Shown here piece by piece: positions 34,901 through 42,436 of a stretch of DNA of 64,000 bases. The notes under the pieces were generated by a model that had not been told where the DNA came from, ran no database searches, and was given only the letters and a program-made list of their open reading frames with translations. Positions within the stretch are counted from its first letter, which is position 1, and every line of letters begins with the position of its first letter. This stretch comes from Polyangium fumosum (GTDB lineage: Bacteria; Myxococcota_A; Polyangia; Polyangiales; Polyangiaceae): assembly GCF_005144585.1 (NCBI RefSeq), contig NZ_SSMQ01000047.1, forward strand, positions 1 to 64,000, given 5' to 3'. A program made the position numbers and the translations under genes.

Positions 34901-36693
34901 ATAAGCTCGCCCTCCTCCGCCTGGGCCGCGTCGCGCTGCTCCGCGCGCCGTTCGTTGTCGACCACGAGCCGCAGCGTCGGCCGCTCGTCGGCGCCGGCCT
35001 CATCCACCCAGCCGTTGTAACTCGTGAGGCGCGCGCGCCACCCACCATGCTCATCTTGAGCCCACAGCGCGCCGCGCGTGTGCTTCCACCGCACACGCAA
35101 GCGCACGACCGGCCCCGCCGTCGTCGCCTCGTGTTCGACATGCTCAGCTTCGAGATCGCAGACGAGCCCCGAGACGTGCCGCGCGCCGCATCGCGCGTCC
35201 TCGGTCGCTTGCCGCTCTTGGGCGCGCCTCGCTACGCGCCGAACCGCGCCGAGCATCGCCACGTCCTCCGGAAAGCGCACCACGTTCGAGCCTGCGCGCT
35301 CAACGTCCGCGTCGAGCTTCGCCGTGCGCTTCGGCGGCAGGTTCTCCTCCGGCACGGGGTCTCCTTCGAGCGCCCGGTCGGTCCGCTTCCATGGATGTCT
35401 GCATTCCGGCGCATCGCCCCACAGCACACGCAGACCGCCGGGGAGCGTCGCGCCGTGTAGACCCGCGGGCCCGTGCTCGGTGCAGACCAACCCTTCCCGC
35501 TCGCTCTCGGCGCCGCAGCCTCGTGCCGCGCTCGACGCGCTCACCGTCGCCGTCTGCGGCACGACCCACGACCAGCCCGCGGGCGCGCGCTCGCCCGCTG
35601 CTTCCCACGCGACAGGATCACCAGCCACGAGCCCCGCCACTTCCTCGAGCTCCGTGCGAACGAGAGAGGCCGTCGCCGTCTCCGACGCATCCGGCCAGGC
35701 CCTCACGCGCCGCTCCACGAGGCCCGCGGCAAGCGCGCGGCCTAGCGCGGTGGGGTCGGTCGTGTTCGCGGGATGGCGCGCAAGCTCCGCGCCGCATCTC
35801 TCGCACACGGCGTAGCGCGAGACGTGCCCGCACCACGGGCAGCTTCGTTCGCCGTCGCGCGCCTCGCTCTCGGCGAGCTCGGCCGCGCGCACGACCGCCA
35901 CGAGCCCCGCGCGCGCCACCTCGCGCGTCATCTCGCGACGCTCCGGCGTCGTATGGTCCCAGTGCGAGCAGTGATGGCCCGCGCCCATGCCCTGCTCCAC
36001 CGACGCCGCTTCGCTGATCTCCTCCGCACGCTCGTGCATCGCGATCGCCATCCGCTCCAGCGCTCCATCGGCGCGCGCGTCGAGCACGAAGCGCGCGAGC
36101 AGTCGCGCCCACGACCCACGCGCGCCCGGCGAGCGTCGCAGCACCCTCCGGAGCACGTCCTCGGCCTCGCGTCCCCCGCTCGGCACCTCTTTCAGCTCGT
36201 GGGCCCCACGACGCTCGGTTTGCCGGTGGTCCGGATGAACCGCTGCGCTCTTCTTGGACACGTCGTCCAGCGCGCCCGCGGCCCCCGTCACGCTTCCGCA
36301 TTCCCCGCACGCAAGTACGCTCGCGGCGCGATCGCCGCACCGCCACCCCGCCAAGACCGGGCGTAGCGAGCCCCCGCAGTCGCACGCAAGCGCCACGTCG
36401 ACAGCTTCCTCTGACTCCGGCCGCTCGCACGCCGCCTCGCACACCGCGCAATACCCCCACGCACGGTGGTCTTCGCGCGGCGCCGCCTCGCACACCATCG
36501 GCCGCCCTCGATCACATGCGGCCTCCTCGCTCCCCGCCATCGTCCAATGGTTACTCGCGCCATAAACCCCCGACTCCGGCGCCAGCGGACAGGCGTCCCA
36601 CACCCCGAGCACCCAAAATACCCACTGCGCCACAAACCGCTGGATCACGCCGCAAACCTCGCCGAGCGGTCCGCAGCTTTCACGCTCTTCCAT
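31960..36693 (-). CDS. Giant protein with eight C-x3-H zinc modules and extra zinc ribbons
   Basis: This frame encodes 1,577 aa from an ATG at 36693 that shares a base with the upstream stop (TAATG) and follows GAGGAAC. A module with consensus CGARHASGLVCD plus a later His occurs near residues 391 (degenerate), 500, 602, 681, 836, 935, 1159 and 1360. Each is followed by a Trp-rich strand pair. Separate zinc ribbons lie near 107-140 (CDCGG, CGECG), 290 (CPWCG, CERCG) and 1045 (CPSCE, CIHCG), and a KOW-like GTWVRIVRGQNAGAVGRV near 1260. Single modules of this kind occur in actinobacterial phages. The last residues after CEEGD (LNPHAG) are antisense tRNA sequence; the native C terminus is on the far side of the element. 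An internal ATG at 32196 with a strong ribosome site could start a separate short product. Function unknown. Confidence 0.8.
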   Translation of the reverse strand: MEERESCGPLGEVCGVIQRFVAQWVFWVLGVWDACPLAPESGVYGASNHWTMAGSEEAACDRGRPMVCEAAPREDHRAWGYCAVCEAACERPESEEAVDVALACDCGGSLRPVLAGWRCGDRAASVLACGECGSVTGAAGALDDVSKKSAAVHPDHRQTERRGAHELKEVPSGGREAEDVLRRVLRRSPGARGSWARLLARFVLDARADGALERMAIAMHERAEEISEAASVEQGMGAGHHCSHWDHTTPERREMTREVARAGLVAVVRAAELAESEARDGERSCPWCGHVSRYAVCERCGAELARHPANTTDPTALGRALAAGLVERRVRAWPDASETATASLVRTELEEVAGLVAGDPVAWEAAGERAPAGWSWVVPQTATVSASSAARGCGAESEREGLVCTEHGPAGLHGATLPGGLRVLWGDAPECRHPWKRTDRALEGDPVPEENLPPKRTAKLDADVERAGSNVVRFPEDVAMLGAVRRVARRAQERQATEDARCGARHVSGLVCDLEAEHVEHEATTAGPVVRLRVRWKHTRGALWAQDEHGGWRARLTSYNGWVDEAGADERPTLRLVVDNERRAEQRDAAQAEEGELIQPQMVCRAKHASGLRCHEPPHTTGMHVGAYGMGPLLMWAGDNDELRRKYDGRPIFWSPAALDQGRAPAGARLWAPGQFEQDKLGALCGAVHQESGITCEREPHEDRDHEALAENGWAFGWQGEDDSEQLVRTSEDGDESERARRDDVERASSGEPESAPSGEAAPRASIAELWAKVEAMAAREPQRPARQGGSLRRQAEAMVASLNEKERAVLAKRFGASGGHDQAGDREKGEPSGEGQRVCGARHASGLACVLAEHQEGDHRAYAGFAAVLWDVETGALFRSWADGARGPVWRVQANAVEGEQGTSGDGSQTWAPGMFGAVAVASSAQDGRSRAERGRCGARHASSLGYTCGEQAGHERVARPHAGDGVLGRLVWWRAEGALWREDDDLTAYLAEPNAPVPGRHGRWPQATEVRGGDDQAGNAGGVQPEANAENVASVKDDVTAWNVCPSCERLADLPDGEVFAGTYFDCIHCGEGLYAEVFGDDDWQLLRASEVEEGEKDKHGEPSVQGLAEHAPDVEPSRSCHYSGVTWVPTETGQETSAPERASRDPEQESSGTPVQRCGARHASGLVCDREAFINGRCDGEEPHGARRPDGVRVAWATTTGDTHAQGDYEWIVNPADRWDVDRPWTEWYPDQFAAQPTGAAPGADKPAADPRARGERETEGEQPSGSELTERFVLGTWVRIVRGQNAGAVGRVKWDTTYARPGEDLRLVAVVVKTERGPELLEMYPRNLTVERGERAAEGPHPGGLVFHEERPPVAICCGARHASGLVCDEWQHEDDADLHAAFVSEAGAMSAYAWDRADGPLYTEDGAFVRMVPPASAYSPKGCWSPDMFASAPDMFAIPTAHPSSGPAHTPAPDGRSVRSVLPPAGVGSEKVHPGGIQRDAPELPDEGEKEEETMSKHTPEEREIAARMVTPFVQATVDRINAAFDAAMESETPSNPLELAGAVGLEGVGRISPVRDDLKKCEEGDLNPHAG
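31980..31996 (+). repeat. attL core (17-bp direct repeat, tRNA-Leu 3' end)
   Basis: AGTCCCCCTCTTCGCAC lies at the 3' end of tRNA-Leu and recurs exactly at 56190-56206. A tyrosine integrase gene lies inside the bounded segment, so these are the attachment cores. Confidence 0.95.
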
Positions 36694-36956
36694 TACCGTT
36701 CCTCCGTCTTGAACATCTTGAACAACTCCAACTGCACCCCACGCGCCACCTTTCGCCGCTTTTGCCACACCGACCCTCGCCAATTCGCCTGCCGAATGTC
36801 CGCGCCCGCTTCTTGCTCCAGGGCGTCCGCTCGCTCCATCTCCATCATCGCCAAGCCCGGGAATTCCTTTCTAAGCCCTGCGGCCGCCCGACGCGCCGCT
36901 TTCGCATACCCAAGCGCATGCAAAGCGCTCGCCGGAATCGCCAGCACCGGCCCCAT
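36693..36956 (-). CDS. Small basic helical protein, unknown
   Basis: This 87-aa protein starts at an ATG preceded by an excellent AGGAGGT site. It is helical and basic (ALGYAKAARRAAAGLRKEFP, WQKRRKVARGVQLELFKMFK). No family is recognised. It is translationally coupled to the giant zinc-module protein, which suggests a shared task or a leader role. Confidence 0.7.
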   Translation of the reverse strand: MGPVLAIPASALHALGYAKAARRAAAGLRKEFPGLAMMEMERADALEQEAGADIRQANWRGSVWQKRRKVARGVQLELFKMFKTEER

Positions 36957-37029
36957 TGCTACCTCCTATTCCGCCGCGCGCGCTCTGCGGCGCTGCGCTA
37001 ATGTCTACGCGCGTCGACCCTTTCTTATT

Positions 37030-37476
37030 CTAACCGGTCGGCACCTGTCCACCCATTTTGCTTGACGTGGAATTGTTTTTGGTGTGCGCGCGGCGCCTAC
37101 CTGGTCGCGGGTTTTTCGTGGCGCTCTCGGGTTCGGCGTCGAGTAGTTCGCGCCAGCCGGCGTTTGTCAGGCGCCCGTCGCGAAGAAGCAGCGCGCGGGC
37201 CGCGCGATACCTCCGCTCGACGTCGCGCACCCGCCTTCGACCCGGCAGCGCCACCCAGCGCACGAGCCTGTAGGGCGCCCCAAGGTTGTCTAGCTCCTTG
37301 CCCCACGTATCCCCGAGGTCCGCGATCCGCCGGTATTGCAGCCGCTGCTGCTTGCTGAGCGGGAGCCGCACAAGGGGATTTGCCCTGCGCCACTCCACCG
37401 CCCGGTAGTACGGTCGATCCACACGCTCCCTCTGGCCCCCGTGGTTTACCTTTTTGGCCTCCGCCGCACCTGCCAT
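37030..37476 (-). CDS. Basic protein, candidate element regulator
   Basis: This 148-aa, strongly basic protein starts at an ATG at 37476. Helical segments (LSKQQRLQYRRIADLGDTWG, RRVRDVERRYRAARALLLRD, LTNAGWRELLDAE) could include a DNA-binding unit, but no clear helix-turn-helix is visible. Its position, first leftward gene next to a palindrome-bearing divergent promoter, is where phage repressors usually lie. One operator half-site (37441-37450) is inside its coding region. The regulator role is inference. Confidence 0.6.
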   Translation of the reverse strand: MAGAAEAKKVNHGGQRERVDRPYYRAVEWRRANPLVRLPLSKQQRLQYRRIADLGDTWGKELDNLGAPYRLVRWVALPGRRRVRDVERRYRAARALLLRDGRLTNAGWRELLDAEPESATKNPRPGRRRAHTKNNSTSSKMGGQVPTG

Positions 37477-37571
37477 GGTGTGGCGAGCGTACCGCCCGGG
37501 ATCCGGATGGCAAAGCGGGCAATTTTTCGGGTCGGTAGTCCACGTGGTTTACCGCCTGGGCGTGGTTTACC
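37441..37571. promoter_or_regulatory. Operator-like palindrome and repeated half-sites at the divergent promoter
   Basis: GTGGTTTACC occurs three times: 37441-37450, 37544-37553 and 37562-37571. The middle copy is half of a 20-bp imperfect palindrome, GGTAGTCCACGTGGTTTACC (37534-37553), with CCACGTGG at its centre and GGTA/TACC ends. The last two copies are 18 bases apart, nearly two helical turns. The site lies between the leftward gene starting at 37476 and the rightward block starting at 37647. Confidence 0.6.
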
Positions 37572-37646
37572 ACCTGCGCGGACCGGTCGCGGCGCCGTGG
37601 TACCCCTCTCCCGTCGCCGCGTTTCGGCGTAACCCGGAGAGTTTTT

Positions 37647-38117
37647 ATGGCTTCGCTTCCCGCCCTCCCCCCCGCCGCGGCCCCGGCGGCATCCACCCTG
37701 GTGCCCGCGCCGCTCATGGCCGCCGAGATGCGGATTCAACATCTCGGCCAGAACAACTCGTACCTGAACCGGCAGCTCCAATTGCTCAAGACCGAGATGC
37801 CCAACAGCTTCCCGGCGCGGCTGGCCAGCTCGACGATCCCGGCGCTCGGCCTCGTCGCTGCGGACGCGTCCATCGGCGACGGTGAGGGCTACACGGCGCG
37901 CGCCGTCGGGACCGTCGCTTTTGGCGCCGCGGCCGGGTTCTGTCACCTGTTCGGCTGGCACACCGCGACCAACGTGGCGCTCGATGCCGCGAGCGGTACG
38001 GCGCTCGTCCTCGCCGCCGAGGGCCTCAAGGGCAGCATCATCGCGCGGCGCTTCGCGGAGAACGCGCCCGAGGCGAGCGGCCCCCAGCCCCCGAAGCCGG
38101 CCGCGCGCGCCGCGTGA
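37647..38117 (+). CDS. Membrane protein, first gene of the rightward block
   Basis: This 156-aa protein starts at an ATG after CGGAGAG. A Pro/Ala-rich N terminus and a short amphipathic segment (MRIQHLGQNNSYLNRQLQLL) precede hydrophobic helices at about residues 62-75, 85-105 and 110-125 (VGTVAFGAAAGFCHLFGW, LDAASGTALVLAAEGLKGS). The tail is Pro-rich. No family is recognised. Small multi-helix membrane proteins next to capsid genes are typical of viruses with an internal membrane, which is how I read it here, cautiously. Confidence 0.65.
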   Translation: MASLPALPPAAAPAASTLVPAPLMAAEMRIQHLGQNNSYLNRQLQLLKTEMPNSFPARLASSTIPALGLVAADASIGDGEGYTARAVGTVAFGAAAGFCHLFGWHTATNVALDAASGTALVLAAEGLKGSIIARRFAENAPEASGPQPPKPAARAA

Positions 38118-38151
38118 CCCGTTGTCGTCTCGTCGCTCGGAGCTGTTCGCT

Positions 38152-38529
38152 ATGCGCCCCTCCCACCGCTCGGCTTTTTTTGCGTGCGCCGTAACAACCC
38201 TCGGCCTCGCCTCGTCGCTACTTTGGCTCGGTGGCGTGCTGCCCTGGTGGGCGGGGCTCTTCGGACTCCTGTGCGACGCGGCGGACGGCGAGATCGCGCG
38301 GCGCTCTGGTGGAGTGACCACCTTTGGCGCTCTGTACGACTGGAGCGCTGATTTGGTGCTCTGCGCGCTTGGTTGGGCGCATCTTGGCGGCACCTTCTCG
38401 CCCGCCTCGCTCGTCTTGCTCGCGTTCCTTGTGCCCGTCCAGGTTGCCTTGCACCTCAAGCAAGTGCATTTCAGCGGGCGCACCGGGGTTTTTGTCGCCG
38501 GCATCTTGCTGGAGGTTTTCGGGCCGTGA
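38152..38529 (+). CDS. Minimal CDP-alcohol phosphatidyltransferase-like membrane protein
   Basis: This 125-aa integral membrane protein contains the full signature of the CDP-alcohol phosphatidyltransferase family, D-x2-D-G-x2-A-R-x8-G-x3-D-x3-D: Asp42, Asp45, Gly46, Ala49, Arg50, Gly59, Asp63 and Asp67 (DAADGEIAR, then GALYDWSAD). The aspartates bind metal and the CDP-linked substrate in enzymes that make PS, PG or PI. About four to five hydrophobic helices surround the motif. Family members usually have six helices and ~180-220 residues, so this is a compact version. The ATG at 38152 is the first plausible start; the stop overlaps the next gene. A role in altering lipids for a viral membrane is inferred. 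Confidence 0.8.
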   Translation: MRPSHRSAFFACAVTTLGLASSLLWLGGVLPWWAGLFGLLCDAADGEIARRSGGVTTFGALYDWSADLVLCALGWAHLGGTFSPASLVLLAFLVPVQVALHLKQVHFSGRTGVFVAGILLEVFGP

Positions 38530-39083
38530 GCGATTCCACGAGCCCCGATTTCGACGTCCTGGGCGCTTCGCGCTCTCTTTCAACCCTCGCCAAGGGTGCG
38601 CCGGTTGACCGACTGATGCGCGAAGTGCGGGAGGCTGTGGAGGCAGGCTACATCCACGGCAGCCGGGCCGGCGATCAGGCGATCTCCTTCAACGCGCACC
38701 TGATTCAGCACAACACCGACCTTCTCGCGGCGAATATCCAGCTTTCAAAGCAGTATTCGGAGCTTTCCGCGAAGCACGAGGCGACCGTCCGGATCGAGGC
38801 GGAGCGGAGCGTCGCTCTCAAGCAGATCGACGCGGAGATAGCGCGCAACAAGGAGCTTTTCTCGACCCTAACCGGGCTCTGGAACGATCCGCGTATCGCG
38901 CTACTGGTGCAGCGGTTTATTGGCACCGCTGGGCTTGCGCCTGAGGTGCGCACCAAAGCCAAGGTCGTGATTCTTGCGCTCAGCGGCCCCGAGGGCGCCG
39001 CCGCGCGTGCGGAGATCCGCAAGCTCTGTCCGGATGCCCCGCATTGGGACGCCCTCGTTAGCTTCCTTTCCACCGTGGAGTGA
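38526..39083 (+). CDS. Coiled-coil protein, possible virion component
   Basis: This 185-aa protein starts at a GTG that overlaps the stop of the CDP-alcohol transferase gene. It is helical, with a heptad region from about residue 55 to 125 (FNAHLIQHNTDLLAANIQLS, EATVRIEAERSVALKQIDAE) and a compact C-terminal part with RTKAKVVILALSGPEGAAAR. No family is recognised. Six bases separate its stop from the capsid candidate start, implying co-expression. It could be a scaffold, spike or anchor. Confidence 0.65.
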   Translation: MSDSTSPDFDVLGASRSLSTLAKGAPVDRLMREVREAVEAGYIHGSRAGDQAISFNAHLIQHNTDLLAANIQLSKQYSELSAKHEATVRIEAERSVALKQIDAEIARNKELFSTLTGLWNDPRIALLVQRFIGTAGLAPEVRTKAKVVILALSGPEGAAARAEIRKLCPDAPHWDALVSFLSTVE

Positions 39084-39088
39084 CCCCA

Positions 39089-39958
39089 ATGTCTTCTTTC
39101 GGCTTCAATCTCGAAGAGTACGTACGTGACATGTTTGGCACCGGCCTCAACGAGGTGGGCGCCGCCCTCGACGAGGCGATCCAGCTCGATCCCGAGCTGG
39201 CGAACATCATCTTCAACGATGGCGACGTCGGCGCCGCGATCGCGGCGCGTGCGCCGGGCGTCCCCGCGAACCAGATCCAGGCCCTCGTTTCCTCGTTGAA
39301 GACCACCAACGACGTCAATTCGCGCTTCGCGCTCACGGCGGCGATGCTCACGCGCGGCCCGGACAAGACGAAGCCGAACTCGGCGGCGACCCTCTACGCC
39401 ACGAACGCGGGCGTCGAATGTGTGGCCTATCCCGACCTACCCGCGCGAAGCTACGACCTCATGCCCCGCGCCCACGGGGTGCTGGACGACAAGGCGATCA
39501 GCTTCGACAACGACACGATCCTCGTGCGCGTGATGGCGCACGAGGCGTGCACCGTCCGCAACTTCGTGCTCGTCGGCGGCGGCGGCTTCGAGACGGATCG
39601 CCTGTCGCCGTTCCGCAAGGATACGTCGTTCGTGTCGCTGCAACCGGACGTGCCGTGGGATGAGACCCCGTGGGTTTCGCTGCGCTACGCGCGGCCGAAA
39701 GAGAAGACCTCTTTCCTTTTCCGCGTGTACCTCGACGAGCCCACCGGCAGCACGTCCGTCTTCCCGGGCCTCGTCGTCCACTACCAGGAAGCCGGCTGCA
39801 TGCCGATGTGGCGCAAGTGGAACCAGGCGCAGCCCGCCGACCCCGCCACGATCGCAAATGCGCTCGGTCAGTACGCGCAGCAGCGCACCCGGCTGGTTTT
39901 GCCCCAGGCCAAGGCCTTCAACCCGCTGAGCAACGTGCTCAACAACAAGCTGCGCTAA
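39089..39958 (+). CDS. Candidate major capsid protein
   Basis: This 289-aa protein has a helical N-terminal third, then a beta-rich middle from about residue 100 to 235 (DNDTILVRVMAHEACTVRNF, SFLFRVYLDEPTGSTSVFPG), and a short helical C terminus. The strand pattern fits a jelly-roll-like virion protein; no HK97-like features are present. It is the only gene in the block followed at once by a strong terminator (39970-40018), common for the most abundantly made virion protein. Its size is in the range of capsid proteins of membrane-containing tailless phages. This is a structural inference, not a family match. Confidence 0.5.
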   Translation: MSSFGFNLEEYVRDMFGTGLNEVGAALDEAIQLDPELANIIFNDGDVGAAIAARAPGVPANQIQALVSSLKTTNDVNSRFALTAAMLTRGPDKTKPNSAATLYATNAGVECVAYPDLPARSYDLMPRAHGVLDDKAISFDNDTILVRVMAHEACTVRNFVLVGGGGFETDRLSPFRKDTSFVSLQPDVPWDETPWVSLRYARPKEKTSFLFRVYLDEPTGSTSVFPGLVVHYQEAGCMPMWRKWNQAQPADPATIANALGQYAQQRTRLVLPQAKAFNPLSNVLNNKLR

Positions 39959-39969
39959 CGTCTCTCTTC

Positions 39970-40025
39970 GGCCACCGGCGCGGGGCCTTTCGGCTCCTTT
40001 TGCCCCGCGCCGGTGGCCCCCTTTT
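39970..40025 (+). terminator. Strong intrinsic terminator after the capsid candidate
   Basis: A 17-bp perfect stem (39970-39986 with 40002-40018, GGCCACCGGCGCGGGGC) closes a 15-base loop and is followed by CCCCTTTT. It would cap or attenuate transcription right after the capsid candidate. Confidence 0.9.
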
Positions 40026-40067
40026 CGTTTGGCTGTTCGTTCTGCCCTTTTTTTGCAGAGGTGGCCC

Positions 40068-41876
40068 GTGGCGATTCAAGACGATTCAGGCGCGCGCTTT
40101 GGTGAGGTGGGGCGCGGTGGTTCGAGCGGCAGCGGTGGCACGACGAGCCCCGCGCCCACGACTCCCACGGGCCCCACTGGGTCCACGCCTGGGCATGGGC
40201 GTCCGGCAAGCGGGCCCCCGCACGGCTTCGGCCAGGACGCCCACGCCGCGTTTGCTGGGTCCGGCGCATCTGACAGCGACGTCGGCGCCAACCCGTTCGT
40301 GTTCCGCGTCAACCTCCGCAAGCGGCCCGCCCCCAAGAAGGGCAGCGCGAACAAGAAGCCCACCAAAACCGAGGAGTTCGATCCCCAGGCGGCCATCAAC
40401 CCGTGGGGTGCGCCGAAAATCGAAAAGCTGCCGGATGGCAGTATTCGCATTTCGTCACCGACGCCTGCGCCCAAGCCGGCCTCGACGAGCTCGACCACGA
40501 GCAGCAGCGCCGCGCCCCGACCGGCGCCGCCTCGGCAGATCCCGCGCCCCACCACGGTGCCGGCGCGGCCCACCGTCACCGTCACGCCGAAGCCCGCCCC
40601 GGCTCCCGCTCCCGCGCCCAAGCCGGCGAGCCCGCCGCCGGGCGTGCGTCCGCGGCTCGTGCTCGAACCGGTGCGCCTCGACGCGTCGTTCCTGCATCCC
40701 GTGGTGTCGCTGCCCCGCGACGACCGGGCCATCGGCGCCTTGCTCTCGTTCCTGATCTACCTCGACCTCGCGACCGGGACCGCCGTGCGCCCGCCGCCGG
40801 GGGCCCGGTTTATCCCCGACGTCTCGGCCGACTATTGGGCCGCCCCGAAGGAGGTCTCGACCTCGAACGGCGGCGACTGCGCGCGCCTCGTGCGCGCGTG
40901 GGGCGCGTTCCGCGGGGACAGCATCGGGATCGGTCGGACGGAGGCCGGATGGCACGTCTGGCTTTGGGACAACGGCCGGGTTTTCGACCCGTGCGTCGAG
41001 GCGGGACACCCCCCGATCCCCTCGCACTGGTACTACGACGCGGCCCATTACCGCATCCAGCTCCCGCCGCGGGACGTCCAACCGCTCTACACGCTCGACG
41101 CGACGAGCAGCCAGCCGACCGACGACGAGGCCGCGCTCGTGGCCGAGCTTGAGGCCGCGCTTAACCAGTTGATGGCGGCCGGCTATTCGCCCGATGAAGC
41201 CTGGGACGCGCTGGGCTTGCCTCCCCTCGACGTCGCCGGCTTTGCACCCCACGAGCTTGCGGCGGCGACCCCTCCGCCGGCCGATTCGCCGCCGCCGGCA
41301 GCGGAGGAGGTAGGCGGCTCGGGCACCTTCGCGCGGATTGCGGGCCAGATCGGCGGGCTCGTCGCGACCTACTTCGGCGGCCCCGTGGCCGGCGCGGCGG
41401 TCGTGGGAACCGCCGAAAAGATCGGCGTGGAGCTCGACCGGATGGAGGCCGCTTCCAAGAAGAAGCGGCCAAGCTCGCGCAACCCGCGCAAGGCTACCAC
41501 GGACGAACTTCACGCCACCGCGCGCGCCGAGCTTCAACGCCTCAGCCCGACCGATCCGCGAAGCAAGCCCGTGGCGGCGATCGCCGCCATGACCGACCCG
41601 AACCCGCGGCGGGCTCCTCGGATTCGCCTCTTGTTCAAGCAAGACCCGAAGACCGACCCCAACCCGGTCGACCACGCGCTGATGATGAGCGCCGCGCTAC
41701 TCCTTGATCAAGCCGGGTTCGAGATCCCGAGCGCGATCGTCGCGCCGTCGCCGGAGCCGAGTGCCTCCGTTTCGTTCGAGTCGCCCGCGCGGAGCCTTGC
41801 TCGCTTCGGGCAGGAAGTAGCGGGGCGTCTCCACGCCGCTGAGCCGGGGTGCCCCGGCACCTGCGCGGTGCCATGA
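40068..41876 (+). CDS. Cys-His protease-like protein with Pro-rich linkers
   Basis: This is a 602-aa protein from a GTG at 40068. The first ~200 residues are Gly/Pro/Ala-rich and disordered. A folded domain at about 205-340 contains NGGDCARLVRAWGAFRG (Cys271) and GWHVWLWDNGRVFDPC (His296, Asp at ~308), the order of a transglutaminase-like or papain-like hydrolase. A hydrophobic glycine-rich segment near 420-450 (IGGLVATYFGGPVAGAAVVG) could be a membrane helix, and the C-terminal ~150 residues are basic. The stop overlaps the next gene (ATGA). Possible roles are capsid maturation protease or cell-wall amidase; sequence alone does not decide. Confidence 0.6.
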   Translation: MAIQDDSGARFGEVGRGGSSGSGGTTSPAPTTPTGPTGSTPGHGRPASGPPHGFGQDAHAAFAGSGASDSDVGANPFVFRVNLRKRPAPKKGSANKKPTKTEEFDPQAAINPWGAPKIEKLPDGSIRISSPTPAPKPASTSSTTSSSAAPRPAPPRQIPRPTTVPARPTVTVTPKPAPAPAPAPKPASPPPGVRPRLVLEPVRLDASFLHPVVSLPRDDRAIGALLSFLIYLDLATGTAVRPPPGARFIPDVSADYWAAPKEVSTSNGGDCARLVRAWGAFRGDSIGIGRTEAGWHVWLWDNGRVFDPCVEAGHPPIPSHWYYDAAHYRIQLPPRDVQPLYTLDATSSQPTDDEAALVAELEAALNQLMAAGYSPDEAWDALGLPPLDVAGFAPHELAAATPPPADSPPPAAEEVGGSGTFARIAGQIGGLVATYFGGPVAGAAVVGTAEKIGVELDRMEAASKKKRPSSRNPRKATTDELHATARAELQRLSPTDPRSKPVAAIAAMTDPNPRRAPRIRLLFKQDPKTDPNPVDHALMMSAALLLDQAGFEIPSAIVAPSPEPSASVSFESPARSLARFGQEVAGRLHAAEPGCPGTCAVP

Positions 41877-42436
41877 AGTACACCGCGACAACGAGTCGGT
41901 CCGTGTCTCTCGGAATCGGGCGCGGCTGCGCGCCCCGCCCGGTGCGCCTCGTCGCGGTCTACGAGCCGCCCGCGGGCAGCGCGCCGGGCCCGGATCTTCG
42001 CGGCGAAGCTCCACACCTTGTTTTTCGGAGCGCCACGCTCGGTTCGTCGGATTCCGTTTTCACAGGGCTCCAGCGTGGTCGCGAAGGCGACGACCCCAAC
42101 CTGCCGTTCACGTGGGAGGCCGATTTTGGATCCTACATCGTCCGCCTCCCCGCGGAAGTCTCGGTTGTGGGCGGTCGCGACGAGCACGCGGTTGACATTC
42201 GTTGGGCACCCGAGCCCAACGTGTTCAGCCAATGGTTTTGGCTGACCCGGCGGTGCGCGCTCGACGCGCCGGCCTCACAACGTCCGCCGGCCTGGGCGAC
42301 CCATGTGGAGTTCCTTGCGGGCACGTTCACCGCGGGCCCGATTCCGCTGCCGACCTACCAGCGACTTTCGGTCGCTGCCCTTCTGGCCACGGCCTACACG
42401 CTCGACGGGTTCGTGCGCTGGGGGATCGAGCTATGA
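41873..42436 (+). CDS. Beta-rich protein, possible second capsid or vertex protein
   Basis: This 187-aa protein is predicted to be almost all beta strand (VRLVAVYEPP, FTWEADFGSYIVRLPAEVSV, HAVDIRWAPEPNVFSQWFWL) with a short C-terminal helix. Start and stop both overlap neighbours by ATGA, so it is translationally embedded in the virion block. No family is recognised. Together with the 289-aa protein it makes a large/small beta-protein pair, similar in size to the two single-jelly-roll capsid proteins of Thermus phage P23-77 as I remember them. That comparison is speculative. Confidence 0.55.
   Translation: MKYTATTSRSVSLGIGRGCAPRPVRLVAVYEPPAGSAPGPDLRGEAPHLVFRSATLGSSDSVFTGLQRGREGDDPNLPFTWEADFGSYIVRLPAEVSVVGGRDEHAVDIRWAPEPNVFSQWFWLTRRCALDAPASQRPPAWATHVEFLAGTFTAGPIPLPTYQRLSVAALLATAYTLDGFVRWGIEL

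Noticed and set aside
33588-36366. Rightward frames opposite the giant zinc-module gene
   Set aside because: Arg/Pro-rich shadows; the leftward frame has repeated, spaced Cys/His modules.
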